A DNA stretch of 59,888 bases from a virus. This document shows positions 14,014-20,232 of this stretch, piece after piece. How positions within the stretch are numbered: the first letter of the stretch is position 1; each line of letters starts with the position of its first letter. A program made the position numbers and the translations under genes. The stretch is taken from IMG/VR virus record IMGVR_UViG_3300025132_004452, positions 1-59,888 of that record. The stretch is one strand, 5' to 3'. Below the pieces are notes generated by a model that was not told where the DNA came from, made no database searches, and saw nothing but the letters and a program-made list of their open reading frames with translations.

Positions 14014-14045
14014 ACAAACTAAATACAAACACTTAAAGATAATAT
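14014..14045 (+). promoter_or_regulatory. Early promoter family, member 5
   Basis: ACAAACTAAATACAA, then AGATAATATAAATATA; ACAA at 14014 and GATAATAT at 14038 (24 bases). ATG at 14052 is 7 bases after the box. It should transcribe the 47 aa gene and the structured RNA at 14203-14313. Confidence 0.75.
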
Positions 14046-14051
14046 AAATAT

Positions 14052-14195
14052 ATGAAAACAATTAAATTTTATCCCAGTAACAGGTCAGTTATAAAACTAG
14101 ACGGCAAGAAAGTAAAAGGCTACACTATAGATAGCATACCAGATGACATTACATCTTGGTTTAATTACAAAGGTTTAACTTTTGTAGTCAACTAA
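14052..14195 (+). CDS. Small early protein (47 aa), unknown
   Basis: 'MKTIKFYPSNRSVIKLDGKK' then 'VKGYTIDSIPDDITSWFNYK'. Likely one small beta domain. Preceded by promoter member 5 with no room for a Shine-Dalgarno. Followed at 8 bases by the structured RNA region. No family recognised. Confidence 0.55.
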   Translation: MKTIKFYPSNRSVIKLDGKKVKGYTIDSIPDDITSWFNYKGLTFVVN

Positions 14196-14202
14196 AAGCA
14201 AA

Positions 14203-14313
14203 CTACTGCTATACGTAAAGGTATGCGGTAGGACTAAGTGACGGCTTAGTATGGACAGCGAGGTCAGGTTACACTGTTCTAGACATGAGAGGTTCGAATC
14301 CTCTCTCTCGCTC
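14203..14313 (+). ncRNA. Structured RNA ending in a tRNA T-arm/acceptor mimic
   Basis: No gene fits this ~110 nt stretch. Helix 1: CTACTGC-T-ATAC (14203-14214) pairs with GTATGCGGTAG (14221-14231) with one bulged U and one U-G, loop GTAAAG. Helix 2: ACTAAG (14233-14238) with CTTAGT (14245-14250), loop TGACGG. Then GCGAG (14258-14262) can pair with CTCGC (14307-14311), enclosing a canonical T-arm AGAGG-TTCGAAT-CCTCT (14288-14304). Only ~23 nt separate the acceptor 5' strand from the T-arm, too few for D and anticodon arms, so this is not a normal tRNA. Transcribed from promoter member 5. Confidence 0.55.
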
Positions 14314-14314
14314 T

Positions 14315-14530
14315 ATGAATAATAAATGTAAATGTGGAAACGAAATCCACCCAGTAAGAATTAAATACGGTTATAGTAACTGTGTAGCATGTTCTACAGT
14401 AGAAAAGTACGGTTGTGCACCAGTTATTAACCACAAAACAGGCAATAGCATAGAAATATTGTCTAGAGCAGATGCAGAGCGCATCGCTAAACTAACACGT
14501 CGTAAAGGTTACGGCACAATGCTAAGATAA
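14315..14530 (+). CDS. Small zinc-ribbon-type early protein (71 aa)
   Basis: The start is ATG 14315 ('MNNKCKCGNEIHPVRIKYGY'). An upstream in-frame ATG at 14285 lies inside the T-arm mimic and was rejected. 'CKC' near the N-terminus and 'SNCVACSTVEKYG' later could form a four-cysteine zinc site. 'APVINHKTGNSIEILSRADA' is a conserved-looking segment seen in other marine phage proteins. Probably nucleic-acid or RNA-polymerase binding, but this is inference. Confidence 0.6.
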   Translation: MNNKCKCGNEIHPVRIKYGYSNCVACSTVEKYGCAPVINHKTGNSIEILSRADAERIAKLTRRKGYGTMLR

Positions 14531-14531
14531 T

Positions 14532-14885
14532 ATGACAAAAGCAAGAACAATAAACGAAATAAGACAAACTAAAGAGTATTACACAGGTAACAGCAAGAAT
14601 CAAGATCAAGAAGCCACTAAACAAATGGTAGAGATAGATCGTCAAGAGTGTGAACTTGATCCTGTTGAAGAAGCTAAAACACTAATAGTAGACAAGATAA
14701 CTAAACACTTTCATGATGTAATGTTTGAAATGGTTAACAAAGAAATGAGTAAGTGCTACTTGTTTCAATCACAAAACTATCTAACTGAAGCGGGTTATGA
14801 GCTATTTGAAGATGAATACTTTGAATTCTACCACAATCATCACGGTGACATTATGTATGAAGTAATGCAAAATATTACAAACTAA
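14532..14885 (+). CDS. Early protein (117 aa), unknown
   Basis: Acidic and helical: 'MTKARTINEIRQTKEYYTGN', 'VEEAKTLIVDKITKHFHDVM', 'AGYELFEDEYFEFYHNHHGD'. Spacing of 1 base from the preceding stop. It ends in '..ITN' with its TAA inside promoter member 6, just as the 54 aa gene ends inside member 2. No family recognised. Confidence 0.6.
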   Translation: MTKARTINEIRQTKEYYTGNSKNQDQEATKQMVEIDRQECELDPVEEAKTLIVDKITKHFHDVMFEMVNKEMSKCYLFQSQNYLTEAGYELFEDEYFEFYHNHHGDIMYEVMQNITN

Positions 14886-14908
14886 ATACGATTACTAACA
14901 GATAATAT
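14877..14908 (+). promoter_or_regulatory. Early promoter family, member 6
   Basis: ACAAACTAAATACGA, then AGATAATATATATATG; ACAA at 14877 and GATAATAT at 14901 (24 bases). ATG 14913 follows the -10-like box by 5 bases. Confidence 0.75.
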
Positions 14909-14912
14909 ATAT

Positions 14913-15146
14913 ATGAAAACATTATATGACAAACTTAAACCAGAAATTAAAGCTAAACTCGAAGCTAACTACGCTGAAGGCTATGTTACAAGCATCGATA
15001 TTATCTTTAAACAATTAAAAACCAACAATAGATATAGTGCATTAACTATTGACGACGTTAAAACTTTAAATACATTTAGCGATGTATCTTTAGTTGAAAC
15101 TACTCAACTAGACTTAATGTATGGTGATCATCTATTTAATAACTAA
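14913..15146 (+). CDS. Small early protein (77 aa), unknown
   Basis: 'MKTLYDKLKPEIKAKLEANY' and 'GYVTSIDIIFKQLKTNNRYS', then an acidic end ('LVETTQLDLMYGDHLFNN'). Helical. Directly follows promoter member 6. 'KPEIKAKLEANYAEGYVTSI' resembles short helices in other phage early proteins, but no family is assigned. Confidence 0.55.
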   Translation: MKTLYDKLKPEIKAKLEANYAEGYVTSIDIIFKQLKTNNRYSALTIDDVKTLNTFSDVSLVETTQLDLMYGDHLFNN

Positions 15147-15149
15147 ACA

Positions 15150-15512
15150 ATGACAGAAAAACAATATGAAAAAGCATTACAAGCACTAGGTGCTGAGAAT
15201 GTAACTACAGAAAGGCAAAGAAAAAACGGCACTACAGCTTTCAAGCTACCAACAGGTCAAGTAGTATCAGAGCATAAATCAGGCTATATTAGAAGATACT
15301 TATACAAAGAAACAAAAGCTAACAGAGGTTACTTCGGTGACAGTACGTGTTATCAGCTAAACCCTACTTACGATATACCTCACAAAGCTATAGGCCAAAA
15401 CGGTCAAAAATATGAAAGTACTAGCAAAGCTAGAATGAGGATATGGTCTAGAAAGTCAAGATTAAAAGCATTATTTTTATACACTACTAAAAAATTAAAT
15501 TATGAGCTATAA
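15150..15512 (+). CDS. Early protein (120 aa), basic, unknown
   Basis: 'MTEKQYEKALQALGAENVTT' looks like a short helical N-domain; 'KNGTTAFKLPTGQVVSEHKS' and 'YIRRYLYKETKANRGYFGDS' a basic beta segment; '..RMRIWSRKSRLKALFLY' a basic helix. Basic character suggests nucleic-acid binding. It overlaps the next start by 11 bases. Family unknown. Confidence 0.55.
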   Translation: MTEKQYEKALQALGAENVTTERQRKNGTTAFKLPTGQVVSEHKSGYIRRYLYKETKANRGYFGDSTCYQLNPTYDIPHKAIGQNGQKYESTSKARMRIWSRKSRLKALFLYTTKKLNYEL

Positions 15513-15957
15513 AATACCATTACAAGGTGCAATGCCTGAAGAAAGAATGATTGAACTAGTTAAAAATCATTTAGAAATATCAGTGTCTCAAGATGTATCA
15601 GATTTCGATAATGTAGATTGTCACATATACAGTGAATCAACTGCAGATGGTTATGACGTATACATGTGTACCAACAATCCTAATCAACCTAGTATTTGTG
15701 AAGACGTATACTATTACGACAATGACCTATGTGATGCTTTTCAAGAGCAAATAAGGTATGGTGACAGAACATTTTACGTATGTGATAGTATATACGAAGA
15801 CTGTTACTTTGATGATACACTGTTAGAACTATTTTCAGAATACGTTGAAGACATTGTAGAAAATGACGAACTAGATATTACAATAGAAGAAATTAATTAT
15901 TTAAAGAAAGAATATGAGCTCGAAAACGAAGAAGCCGACAGCACCGAAGTGGTTTAA
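15502..15957 (+). CDS. Acidic early protein (151 aa), unknown
   Basis: A very acidic, Tyr/Cys-containing protein: 'MPEERMIELVKNHLEISVSQ', 'EDVYYYDNDLCDAFQEQIRY', 'YEDCYFDDTLLELFSEYVED'. Strong negative charge along its length resembles DNA mimics or anti-restriction proteins, but no motif proves it. It overlaps the next gene by 44 bases. Confidence 0.55.
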   Translation: MSYKIPLQGAMPEERMIELVKNHLEISVSQDVSDFDNVDCHIYSESTADGYDVYMCTNNPNQPSICEDVYYYDNDLCDAFQEQIRYGDRTFYVCDSIYEDCYFDDTLLELFSEYVEDIVENDELDITIEEINYLKKEYELENEEADSTEVV

Positions 15958-16183
15958 AGGCATGATATATACAAAAGGTGGTCAAGTTACAAACCCTTTT
16001 TCCGGTGAGTTCTATGAGCTAACTGGCTTAGAACTAAGCGTTTACGACTTTATTATAGGTTGTCAAATGGTTTTTGATAACGCACCAAGCACAATGACTA
16101 AAAAAAGAATTAACGAATTTGATAAAGCATTAAACTGGTTTAGGACTAATAATCCTCAAGCTTACTACGTGTTGTTAGATTAG
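15914..16183 (+). CDS. Conserved phage protein of unknown function (89 aa)
   Basis: The motif set 'APKWFKGMIYTKGGQVTNPF', 'SGEFYELTGLELSVYDFIIG' and 'ALNWFRTNNPQAYYVLLD' matches a small protein widely found in marine phages (K-W-F-K-G..Y..G..V-x-N-P-F-S-G-E..E-L-S/x-Y-D-x-I..W-F-R-x-N-N-P-x-A-Y). No function is known to me. It is the last gene before a terminator. Confidence 0.65.
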   Translation: MSSKTKKPTAPKWFKGMIYTKGGQVTNPFSGEFYELTGLELSVYDFIIGCQMVFDNAPSTMTKKRINEFDKALNWFRTNNPQAYYVLLD

Positions 16184-16206
16184 TAGTAGTTTAGTTATCC
16201 ACGTTC

Positions 16207-16234
16207 GCTCGTACTGTAAATAGTACGGGCTTTT
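16207..16234 (+). terminator. Rho-independent terminator closing the first early unit
   Basis: GCTCGTACT (16207-16215) pairs with AGTACGGGC (16222-16230), 9 bp with one U-G, loop GTAAAT, followed by TTTT. It lies 17 bases before promoter member 7, so it separates two transcription units. Confidence 0.7.
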
Positions 16235-16250
16235 CGTGGTATAACATATT

Positions 16251-16282
16251 ACAAACTAAATACGAACACTAATAGATAATAT
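16251..16282 (+). promoter_or_regulatory. Early promoter family, member 7
   Basis: ACAAACTAAATACGA, then AGATAATATTAACATG; ACAA at 16251 and GATAATAT at 16275 (24 bases). The ATG at 16287 follows by 5 bases. It starts the replication/nucleotide unit. Confidence 0.75.
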
Positions 16283-16286
16283 TAAC

Positions 16287-16589
16287 ATGGATAAAAAACA
16301 AATGAACGAACTAGCTGACATTATTATAGCTAAGCTTGAAGTTAAACAACAGCAATGGGATGATGAATTCCACAATTCTGTGCAAGATCTTTATGGTAAA
16401 GAATCTAGCAAAGAAGCTTTTATTATGACTGAAGAACAAGCTTTAATAGGTGAGCTTGCAAGACTACAAACTCTGCTTATGATCTTTGAAAACAACGAAG
16501 AGTATGAAAAAGCAGCGATACTATTAAGTAAATTAAATGCAATTAAAACAAAATTAAGAAAAGGAGATTATGACGAAGATGAAGATTAA
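16287..16589 (+). CDS. UVR-motif-like coiled-coil protein (100 aa)
   Basis: Helical protein. 'ENNEEYEKAAILLSKLNAIK' (about residues 73-92) resembles the UVR/coiled-coil motif (E-x-Y-E-x-A-A-x-L-x-x-x-I) used for protein-protein contacts in UvrB/Clp adaptor proteins. The C-terminus 'KGDYDEDED' is acidic and overlaps the ligase start. It may be a clamp- or protease-linked adaptor; function inferred weakly. Confidence 0.5.
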   Translation: MDKKQMNELADIIIAKLEVKQQQWDDEFHNSVQDLYGKESSKEAFIMTEEQALIGELARLQTLLMIFENNEEYEKAAILLSKLNAIKTKLRKGDYDEDED

Positions 16590-17415
16590 AGCTATGCTAG
16601 CGCATAAATACAATGAAGATAAAGCAGATTACCCTGCATTTATACAACCAAAACTAGATGGCGTACGTTGTTTATTCACGGCTAAAGGCGCATTCTCTCG
16701 TGCTAATAACCAGTTCATGAATGTAGAGCATATTGAACAAGCTTTAAAACCGTTCTTTGCAAAAAACCCTACAGCAATACTCGATGGCGAATTATACAAC
16801 CACGGGCTAAAAGATGACTTTGAAAAAATCATCTCATTAGTTAAAAAGAAAAAACCAACAGATGCTGACAAAGCTGAAGCAGCTGAACTAGTACAATACC
16901 ACATGTATGATGTAGCTAGTATGACAATAGCTACTTATGTAGACAGAAACTTATTTTTATTAGCTGAGCCATCATTTAGAAACAGCTCAATACTAGATGT
17001 AACACCTACTAGACTAGCAACTGACTTTGATGATGCACAAAGGTTTCATGCTAAAAACCTTAAACTAGGTTACGAAGGCTCTATATACAGAACACCATCA
17101 GGCAAGTATAAAGGTACAAGATCATGGGATCTTATGAAATTTAAAGACTTTCACGATGACGAAGCAGTTATCGTAGGCTATGAAACAGGTAAAGGTAAGC
17201 GACAAGGCACGCTCGGTAAGTTCATCATGCAAGATGACGAAGGCATAGAGTTCGGCTGTCCACCGGGCAAAGGATATGACTACAAGGATCTTGCAGGTAT
17301 GCTCGATAACGTTCATGACTATATAGGTCAACGTGCTACCTTTACTTACTTTCAAAGAACTCAAGCAGGTTCTTACAGGCATCCACACTATAAATGTTTA
17401 CGTAACTACGAATGA
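16570..17415 (+). CDS. ATP-dependent DNA ligase
   Basis: A 281 aa minimal ligase that seals nicks in phage DNA. Motif I 'QPKLDGVR' gives the AMP-accepting K28. Motif III-like 'AILDGELYNHG' and motif IV 'GYEGSIYR' follow; motif V 'LMKFKDFHDDEAVIVG' starts the OB-fold lid. A Shine-Dalgarno-like AAGGAGA precedes the start. The gene overlaps the neighbour by 20 bases. Size and motifs match T7-type ligases rather than NAD-dependent ones. Confidence 0.9.
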   Translation: MTKMKIKAMLAHKYNEDKADYPAFIQPKLDGVRCLFTAKGAFSRANNQFMNVEHIEQALKPFFAKNPTAILDGELYNHGLKDDFEKIISLVKKKKPTDADKAEAAELVQYHMYDVASMTIATYVDRNLFLLAEPSFRNSSILDVTPTRLATDFDDAQRFHAKNLKLGYEGSIYRTPSGKYKGTRSWDLMKFKDFHDDEAVIVGYETGKGKRQGTLGKFIMQDDEGIEFGCPPGKGYDYKDLAGMLDNVHDYIGQRATFTYFQRTQAGSYRHPHYKCLRNYE

Positions 17416-17921
17416 ATATATTTTATTTACATAAAGACCCAGTTGTTGCTGCTAAGGTACAATACAACAAACACGTTGTTAAAATGATCTTAGAATCAGC
17501 CCAGATGCTTTGTACAGCACATCATCATTATGCTGAACAATATGAATATGACAATAGTTATATACCTTACAGAAAAGCTCATTACAATCATCCATCTACA
17601 ATATGGACACGTGAAAGTGATGAGCATTACTTCTGGCTGTTTAATCATATGGTAGCACTAGGTAAAGAATATACTAAACGATACGGTAAAATACATTTAT
17701 CAATCAACAAATGTTTCTTACCATTATACAAATTACCAAATGGTATACCAAGCAAAGGTTTTGAACAACCACCTCAGTGTATGCCTGACGAATTTAAAAA
17801 CGAATGTAGTGTTAAAGCTTACTGGAACTACTACATAGGTGAAAAATACACAGTAGCTAATAAAGACGAGAAGATATATGAGAAAGCTGATATGGAAACT
17901 ATACAACGAAAATATGATTAG
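17412..17921 (+). CDS. Conserved phage protein of unknown function (169 aa)
   Basis: 'MNIFYLHKDPVVAAKVQYNK', 'HVVKMILESAQMLCTAHHHY' and 'HYNHPSTIWTRESDEHYFWL' match a protein common in marine and T4-like phages (M-N-I-F/I-Y-L...K-H-V-V-K-M-I-x-E..Q-L-L/x-C/S-T-A-H...H-P-S-x-x-W). It is His-rich, so metal binding is possible. Its place after the ligase suggests a DNA-metabolism role, but no activity is known to me. Confidence 0.65.
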   Translation: MNIFYLHKDPVVAAKVQYNKHVVKMILESAQMLCTAHHHYAEQYEYDNSYIPYRKAHYNHPSTIWTRESDEHYFWLFNHMVALGKEYTKRYGKIHLSINKCFLPLYKLPNGIPSKGFEQPPQCMPDEFKNECSVKAYWNYYIGEKYTVANKDEKIYEKADMETIQRKYD

Positions 17922-17964
17922 TGAAGAAGTTGCTAACTTATTATTGGATAAATACTACGAATGA
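17914..17964 (+). CDS. Possible coupling micropeptide (16 aa)
   Basis: 'MISEEVANLLLDKYYE' begins inside the end of the previous gene and its TGA overlaps the next ATG (ATGA at 17961). It may be a coupling leader. The only support is its position; it may not be translated. Confidence 0.25.
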   Translation: MISEEVANLLLDKYYE

Positions 17965-18149
17965 GACGCTACAAACACGAACTACAGAGATATTTAAAAT
18001 ACAAAAAGCATGTCTACTTAATTGAATTACACGTAGTTGAGTTACGTAATAAACTATGTAGACAAGCTTGTAAATACGGTAACGTTGATAAAGTTACTAG
18101 AGAATTATATTTAAAATATAACAAATATTTATATTTATTAAAACCTTAA
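17961..18149 (+). CDS. Small basic helical protein (62 aa)
   Basis: 'MRRYKHELQRYLKYKKHVYL' with Lys/Arg/Tyr-rich helices. No motif. It sits between the 169 aa protein and the 43 aa gene. Unknown. Confidence 0.5.
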   Translation: MRRYKHELQRYLKYKKHVYLIELHVVELRNKLCRQACKYGNVDKVTRELYLKYNKYLYLLKP

Positions 18150-18150
18150 T

Positions 18151-18282
18151 ATGGGACAATCAAAAAGAAATTTCGAAGAAATTGTATCTAGTTATAATGA
18201 ACAATTTAAACAACACATAGAAAATGAATACTTAATGTATGCAAAGCTAGAGTGTGACATAAGCCCTATAAATAAAGAGTAG
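18151..18282 (+). CDS. Tiny protein (43 aa), unknown
   Basis: ATG 18151 to TAG 18280-18282. 'MGQSKRNFEEIVSSYNEQFK' and 'IENEYLMYAKLECDISPINK'. Its last codons form the left arm of dyad copy C, so the element spans a stop and the next start. Confidence 0.5.
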   Translation: MGQSKRNFEEIVSSYNEQFKQHIENEYLMYAKLECDISPINKE

Positions 18283-18298
18283 GAGGCTAATGTCATAC
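18252..18298 (-). repeat. Dyad element, copy C, over the start of the HTH gene
   Basis: Inverse orientation to A and B. TGTGACATAAGCC (18253-18265) can pair with GGCTAATGTCATA (18285-18297). The right arm contains the ATG (18290) of the HTH gene and abuts its AGGAGG (18281-18286), the only strong Shine-Dalgarno seen in this region. A hairpin here could hide the start codon. Confidence 0.65.
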
Positions 18299-18916
18299 GA
18301 TAGAAATATAAAATATTTAAATGATAAAAGAATTATATACCGTACAACACCAACGGATAAACCAACTAAAGTTTATAGCTGGGGATTATATTACAAAGAT
18401 GGTACTTACCAATGTTATGATTTATTTAGGTCTAAAGCTAAAATAAATACTTATAAATCTTTAAAATGGCATTTATTAGTATTGTGGTATTTAAACCCTG
18501 AGCTTAATCCAGATCAATTTAAAAAACTAACGTATGTTTTAACTACTAAAGAAAATGGTTTTACTACTTTCAGCATATCAGATAATGTTTTAGAAAAAAT
18601 ATTACACGATGTGTATATGTCTGATCTTGAAGAACCACCAACTAATAGATTAAGAAAAATAATTTTTAATACTATGTGTGGTTTAACAGCTAAAGAAAAG
18701 CTAAAAATAGTAGGAAAGTTATCTGGCAAAAACAAAAAAGTACAACAAGATGATCTATATCAGAGCATGTTAGACATAAACGATATGGGTGTTAAAATAA
18801 CCATAAGTAATCTAGCTGAACTATTTAAATGTTCAAGTAGAACAATACATAGAAATATGGGCGAAGAGCTAAAAAGAGAAAAAGAATTATTAAATAAAGA
18901 AATTGAAAAAGTATAA
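18290..18916 (+). CDS. Helix-turn-helix DNA-binding regulator (208 aa)
   Basis: The C-terminal part 'VKITISNLAELFKCSSRTIH' plus 'RNMGEEL' (about residues 164-190) is a typical HTH: helix, turn, recognition helix. Residues 1-130 have aromatic-rich beta/helix sequence ('VYSWGLYYKDGTYQCYDLFR') of unknown fold. It is followed by the sigma-like gene, which overlaps it by 14 bases, so the two are probably a regulatory pair. The start has a strong Shine-Dalgarno and overlaps dyad copy C, suggesting autoregulation. Confidence 0.7.
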   Translation: MSYDRNIKYLNDKRIIYRTTPTDKPTKVYSWGLYYKDGTYQCYDLFRSKAKINTYKSLKWHLLVLWYLNPELNPDQFKKLTYVLTTKENGFTTFSISDNVLEKILHDVYMSDLEEPPTNRLRKIIFNTMCGLTAKEKLKIVGKLSGKNKKVQQDDLYQSMLDINDMGVKITISNLAELFKCSSRTIHRNMGEELKREKELLNKEIEKV

Positions 18917-19661
18917 TATTAAAAATTATATAAGATATAAAGAAGATATAAAACTAGCTATTCAAAAAATACCAGTTAAAAACTTTGTTGATTATACTAA
19001 TAAAGAACTAAAAATAATATTCTTACCTTTAGTAGAAAACGTTGCAAGAAAATTTTCAACCGCTCAAGAAGCTTCAGGTGTTATGTCTATAATGGATTTA
19101 ATACAAGAAGGTAGTATACAACTTTGCAAAGCTGTTGATAAAATAGATAGAGAAAAGTTAGCCGATTCAGATGATGTAGCTAAAACTCTAAAATCATTTT
19201 TTGCAAAAAGAGTTAGAGGTGGAATACGTAGAGAAATAGATAGAAACAGAGCTCAAATGCGTATACCAGAGCATAAACTAAACGAGATAAGAAAAGACGG
19301 TGGTAAAGATAAAAAAATGGTTGCTATGTTTTTTAATTCAATGTTTTTAAGTATAGATAATAAACCTTACGAAGATGATGATATGATATATCAAATACCT
19401 GATAAATCAGATCCTTATAATGAAGACATGTTAAATGCTTACATAATGAGCTTATTAACTAAACATCTTGAATGGAAAGAAATGTTTACATTAGAAAAAA
19501 GCTATGGTTTAACAGGTCCTAAATGGTCTGCTAAAGAAATAGCTGATAAATTAGATATACACGGAGTATCATCTTATGTAAGAGTTTCAGAGTTAAAAAG
19601 ACAAGCAGTCGACAAACTTATAGAAAATGTAGATCACTCGCAAGTGGTTGACTTTCTGTAA
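18903..19661 (+). CDS. Sigma-70-family-like factor, TTG start
   Basis: A 252 aa protein. 'SIMDLIQEGSIQLCKAVDKI' (region 2.1-2.2, core RNAP binding), 'LKSFFAKRVRGGIRREIDRN' followed by 'RAQMRIPEHKLNEIRK' (region 2.3-3-like, -10 recognition and melting) and 'WSAKEIADKLDIHGVSSYVR' then 'VSELKRQAVDKLIE' (region 4-like HTH) support a sigma factor. The first codon is TTG at 18903; no ATG fits upstream of the conserved part. It could direct host RNAP to the late convoy. Which promoters it reads is unknown. Confidence 0.8.
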   Translation: MKKYNIKNYIRYKEDIKLAIQKIPVKNFVDYTNKELKIIFLPLVENVARKFSTAQEASGVMSIMDLIQEGSIQLCKAVDKIDREKLADSDDVAKTLKSFFAKRVRGGIRREIDRNRAQMRIPEHKLNEIRKDGGKDKKMVAMFFNSMFLSIDNKPYEDDDMIYQIPDKSDPYNEDMLNAYIMSLLTKHLEWKEMFTLEKSYGLTGPKWSAKEIADKLDIHGVSSYVRVSELKRQAVDKLIENVDHSQVVDFL

Positions 19662-19704
19662 GTTACCTATGTAAAACAATAAATAAATACGTAATTATAT
19701 ATAT

Positions 19705-20232
19705 ATGACAATTAACGAAAAGTTAAGTAAAATCCAAGTTGAGTTTAAATCGAAGAAAAGTAGATTTAACTCATTCGGTAAGTACAATTTCCGTTCTGCC
19801 GAAGACATTCTCGAAGCAACAAAACCCTTTTTAAAGGAGTTAAACGTTACAGTTACAGTAGATGAAGAGCTAGTATCTTTTGACCCACCAGTTATGCAGG
19901 TTACTGCTAAAATATCTGATGGTAAAGATTCAATAAACTCTAAAGCTGTAGTAGGCGTTGACCTTGATCAAAAAGGTATGCAAATGCCACAGAGATATGG
20001 TGCTGCAAGTTCATACGGTAAAAAGTATGCGCTTGGTAATCTATTCTTGATTGATGACACTCAAGATTCAGATGCAACTAATACACACGGTAAAGCAACT
20101 GCCGCAAAACAAACAATGACTAAAGAGTCTTTAGCTAAAGCCAAAGAATACATTAATAAAGGCGGTAGCTTAAGTGCTATTAAAGCTAAGTACGTAGTCA
20201 CAAAAAAGCATGAAGAAATGCTAACACTATGA
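19705..20232 (+). CDS. erf: ERF-family single-strand annealing protein
   Basis: A 175 aa protein. The core 'INEKLSKIQVEFKSKKSRFN', 'FGKYNFRSAEDILEATKPFL' and 'GVDLDQKGMQMPQRYGAASS', then 'YGKKYALGNLFLIDD', is the ERF domain, with the characteristic A-x-S-Y-G-x-R/K-Y-A-L motif. ERF rings anneal complementary single strands for phage recombination and replication. The next gene (nuclease) overlaps by 4 bases and an SSB follows, forming a recombination cassette. It is preceded by an AT-rich leader that weakly resembles the early promoters. Confidence 0.9.
   Translation: MTINEKLSKIQVEFKSKKSRFNSFGKYNFRSAEDILEATKPFLKELNVTVTVDEELVSFDPPVMQVTAKISDGKDSINSKAVVGVDLDQKGMQMPQRYGAASSYGKKYALGNLFLIDDTQDSDATNTHGKATAAKQTMTKESLAKAKEYINKGGSLSAIKAKYVVTKKHEEMLTL

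Noticed and set aside
14203-14313. A canonical tRNA gene
   Set aside because: T-arm and acceptor-like pairing exist, but only ~23 nt separate the 5' acceptor strand from the T-arm, and no 7-base anticodon loop fits.
14288-14313. attP site (tRNA 3' end) for integration
   Set aside because: No integrase, excisionase or repressor gene was recognised anywhere in the genome; an att role cannot be supported.
14285-14314. Upstream in-frame ATG that would extend the zinc-ribbon-like gene
   Set aside because: It lies inside the T-arm mimic, and its codons simply read through GGTTCGAATCC. The ATG at 14315 follows the RNA structure.
11837-16282. CRISPR-like repeat array
   Set aside because: The repeats are spread over 4.4 kb with genes between and sit just before start codons at fixed geometry, which fits promoters.
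16921-16945. Fourth dyad copy (TATGACAATAGCTACTTATG)
   Set aside because: Only the left arm matches; there is no right arm and it lies in the ligase reading frame.
19620-19660. Terminator at the end of the sigma-like gene
   Set aside because: A short CACT/AGTG stem occurs inside the coding sequence but there is no T-run.
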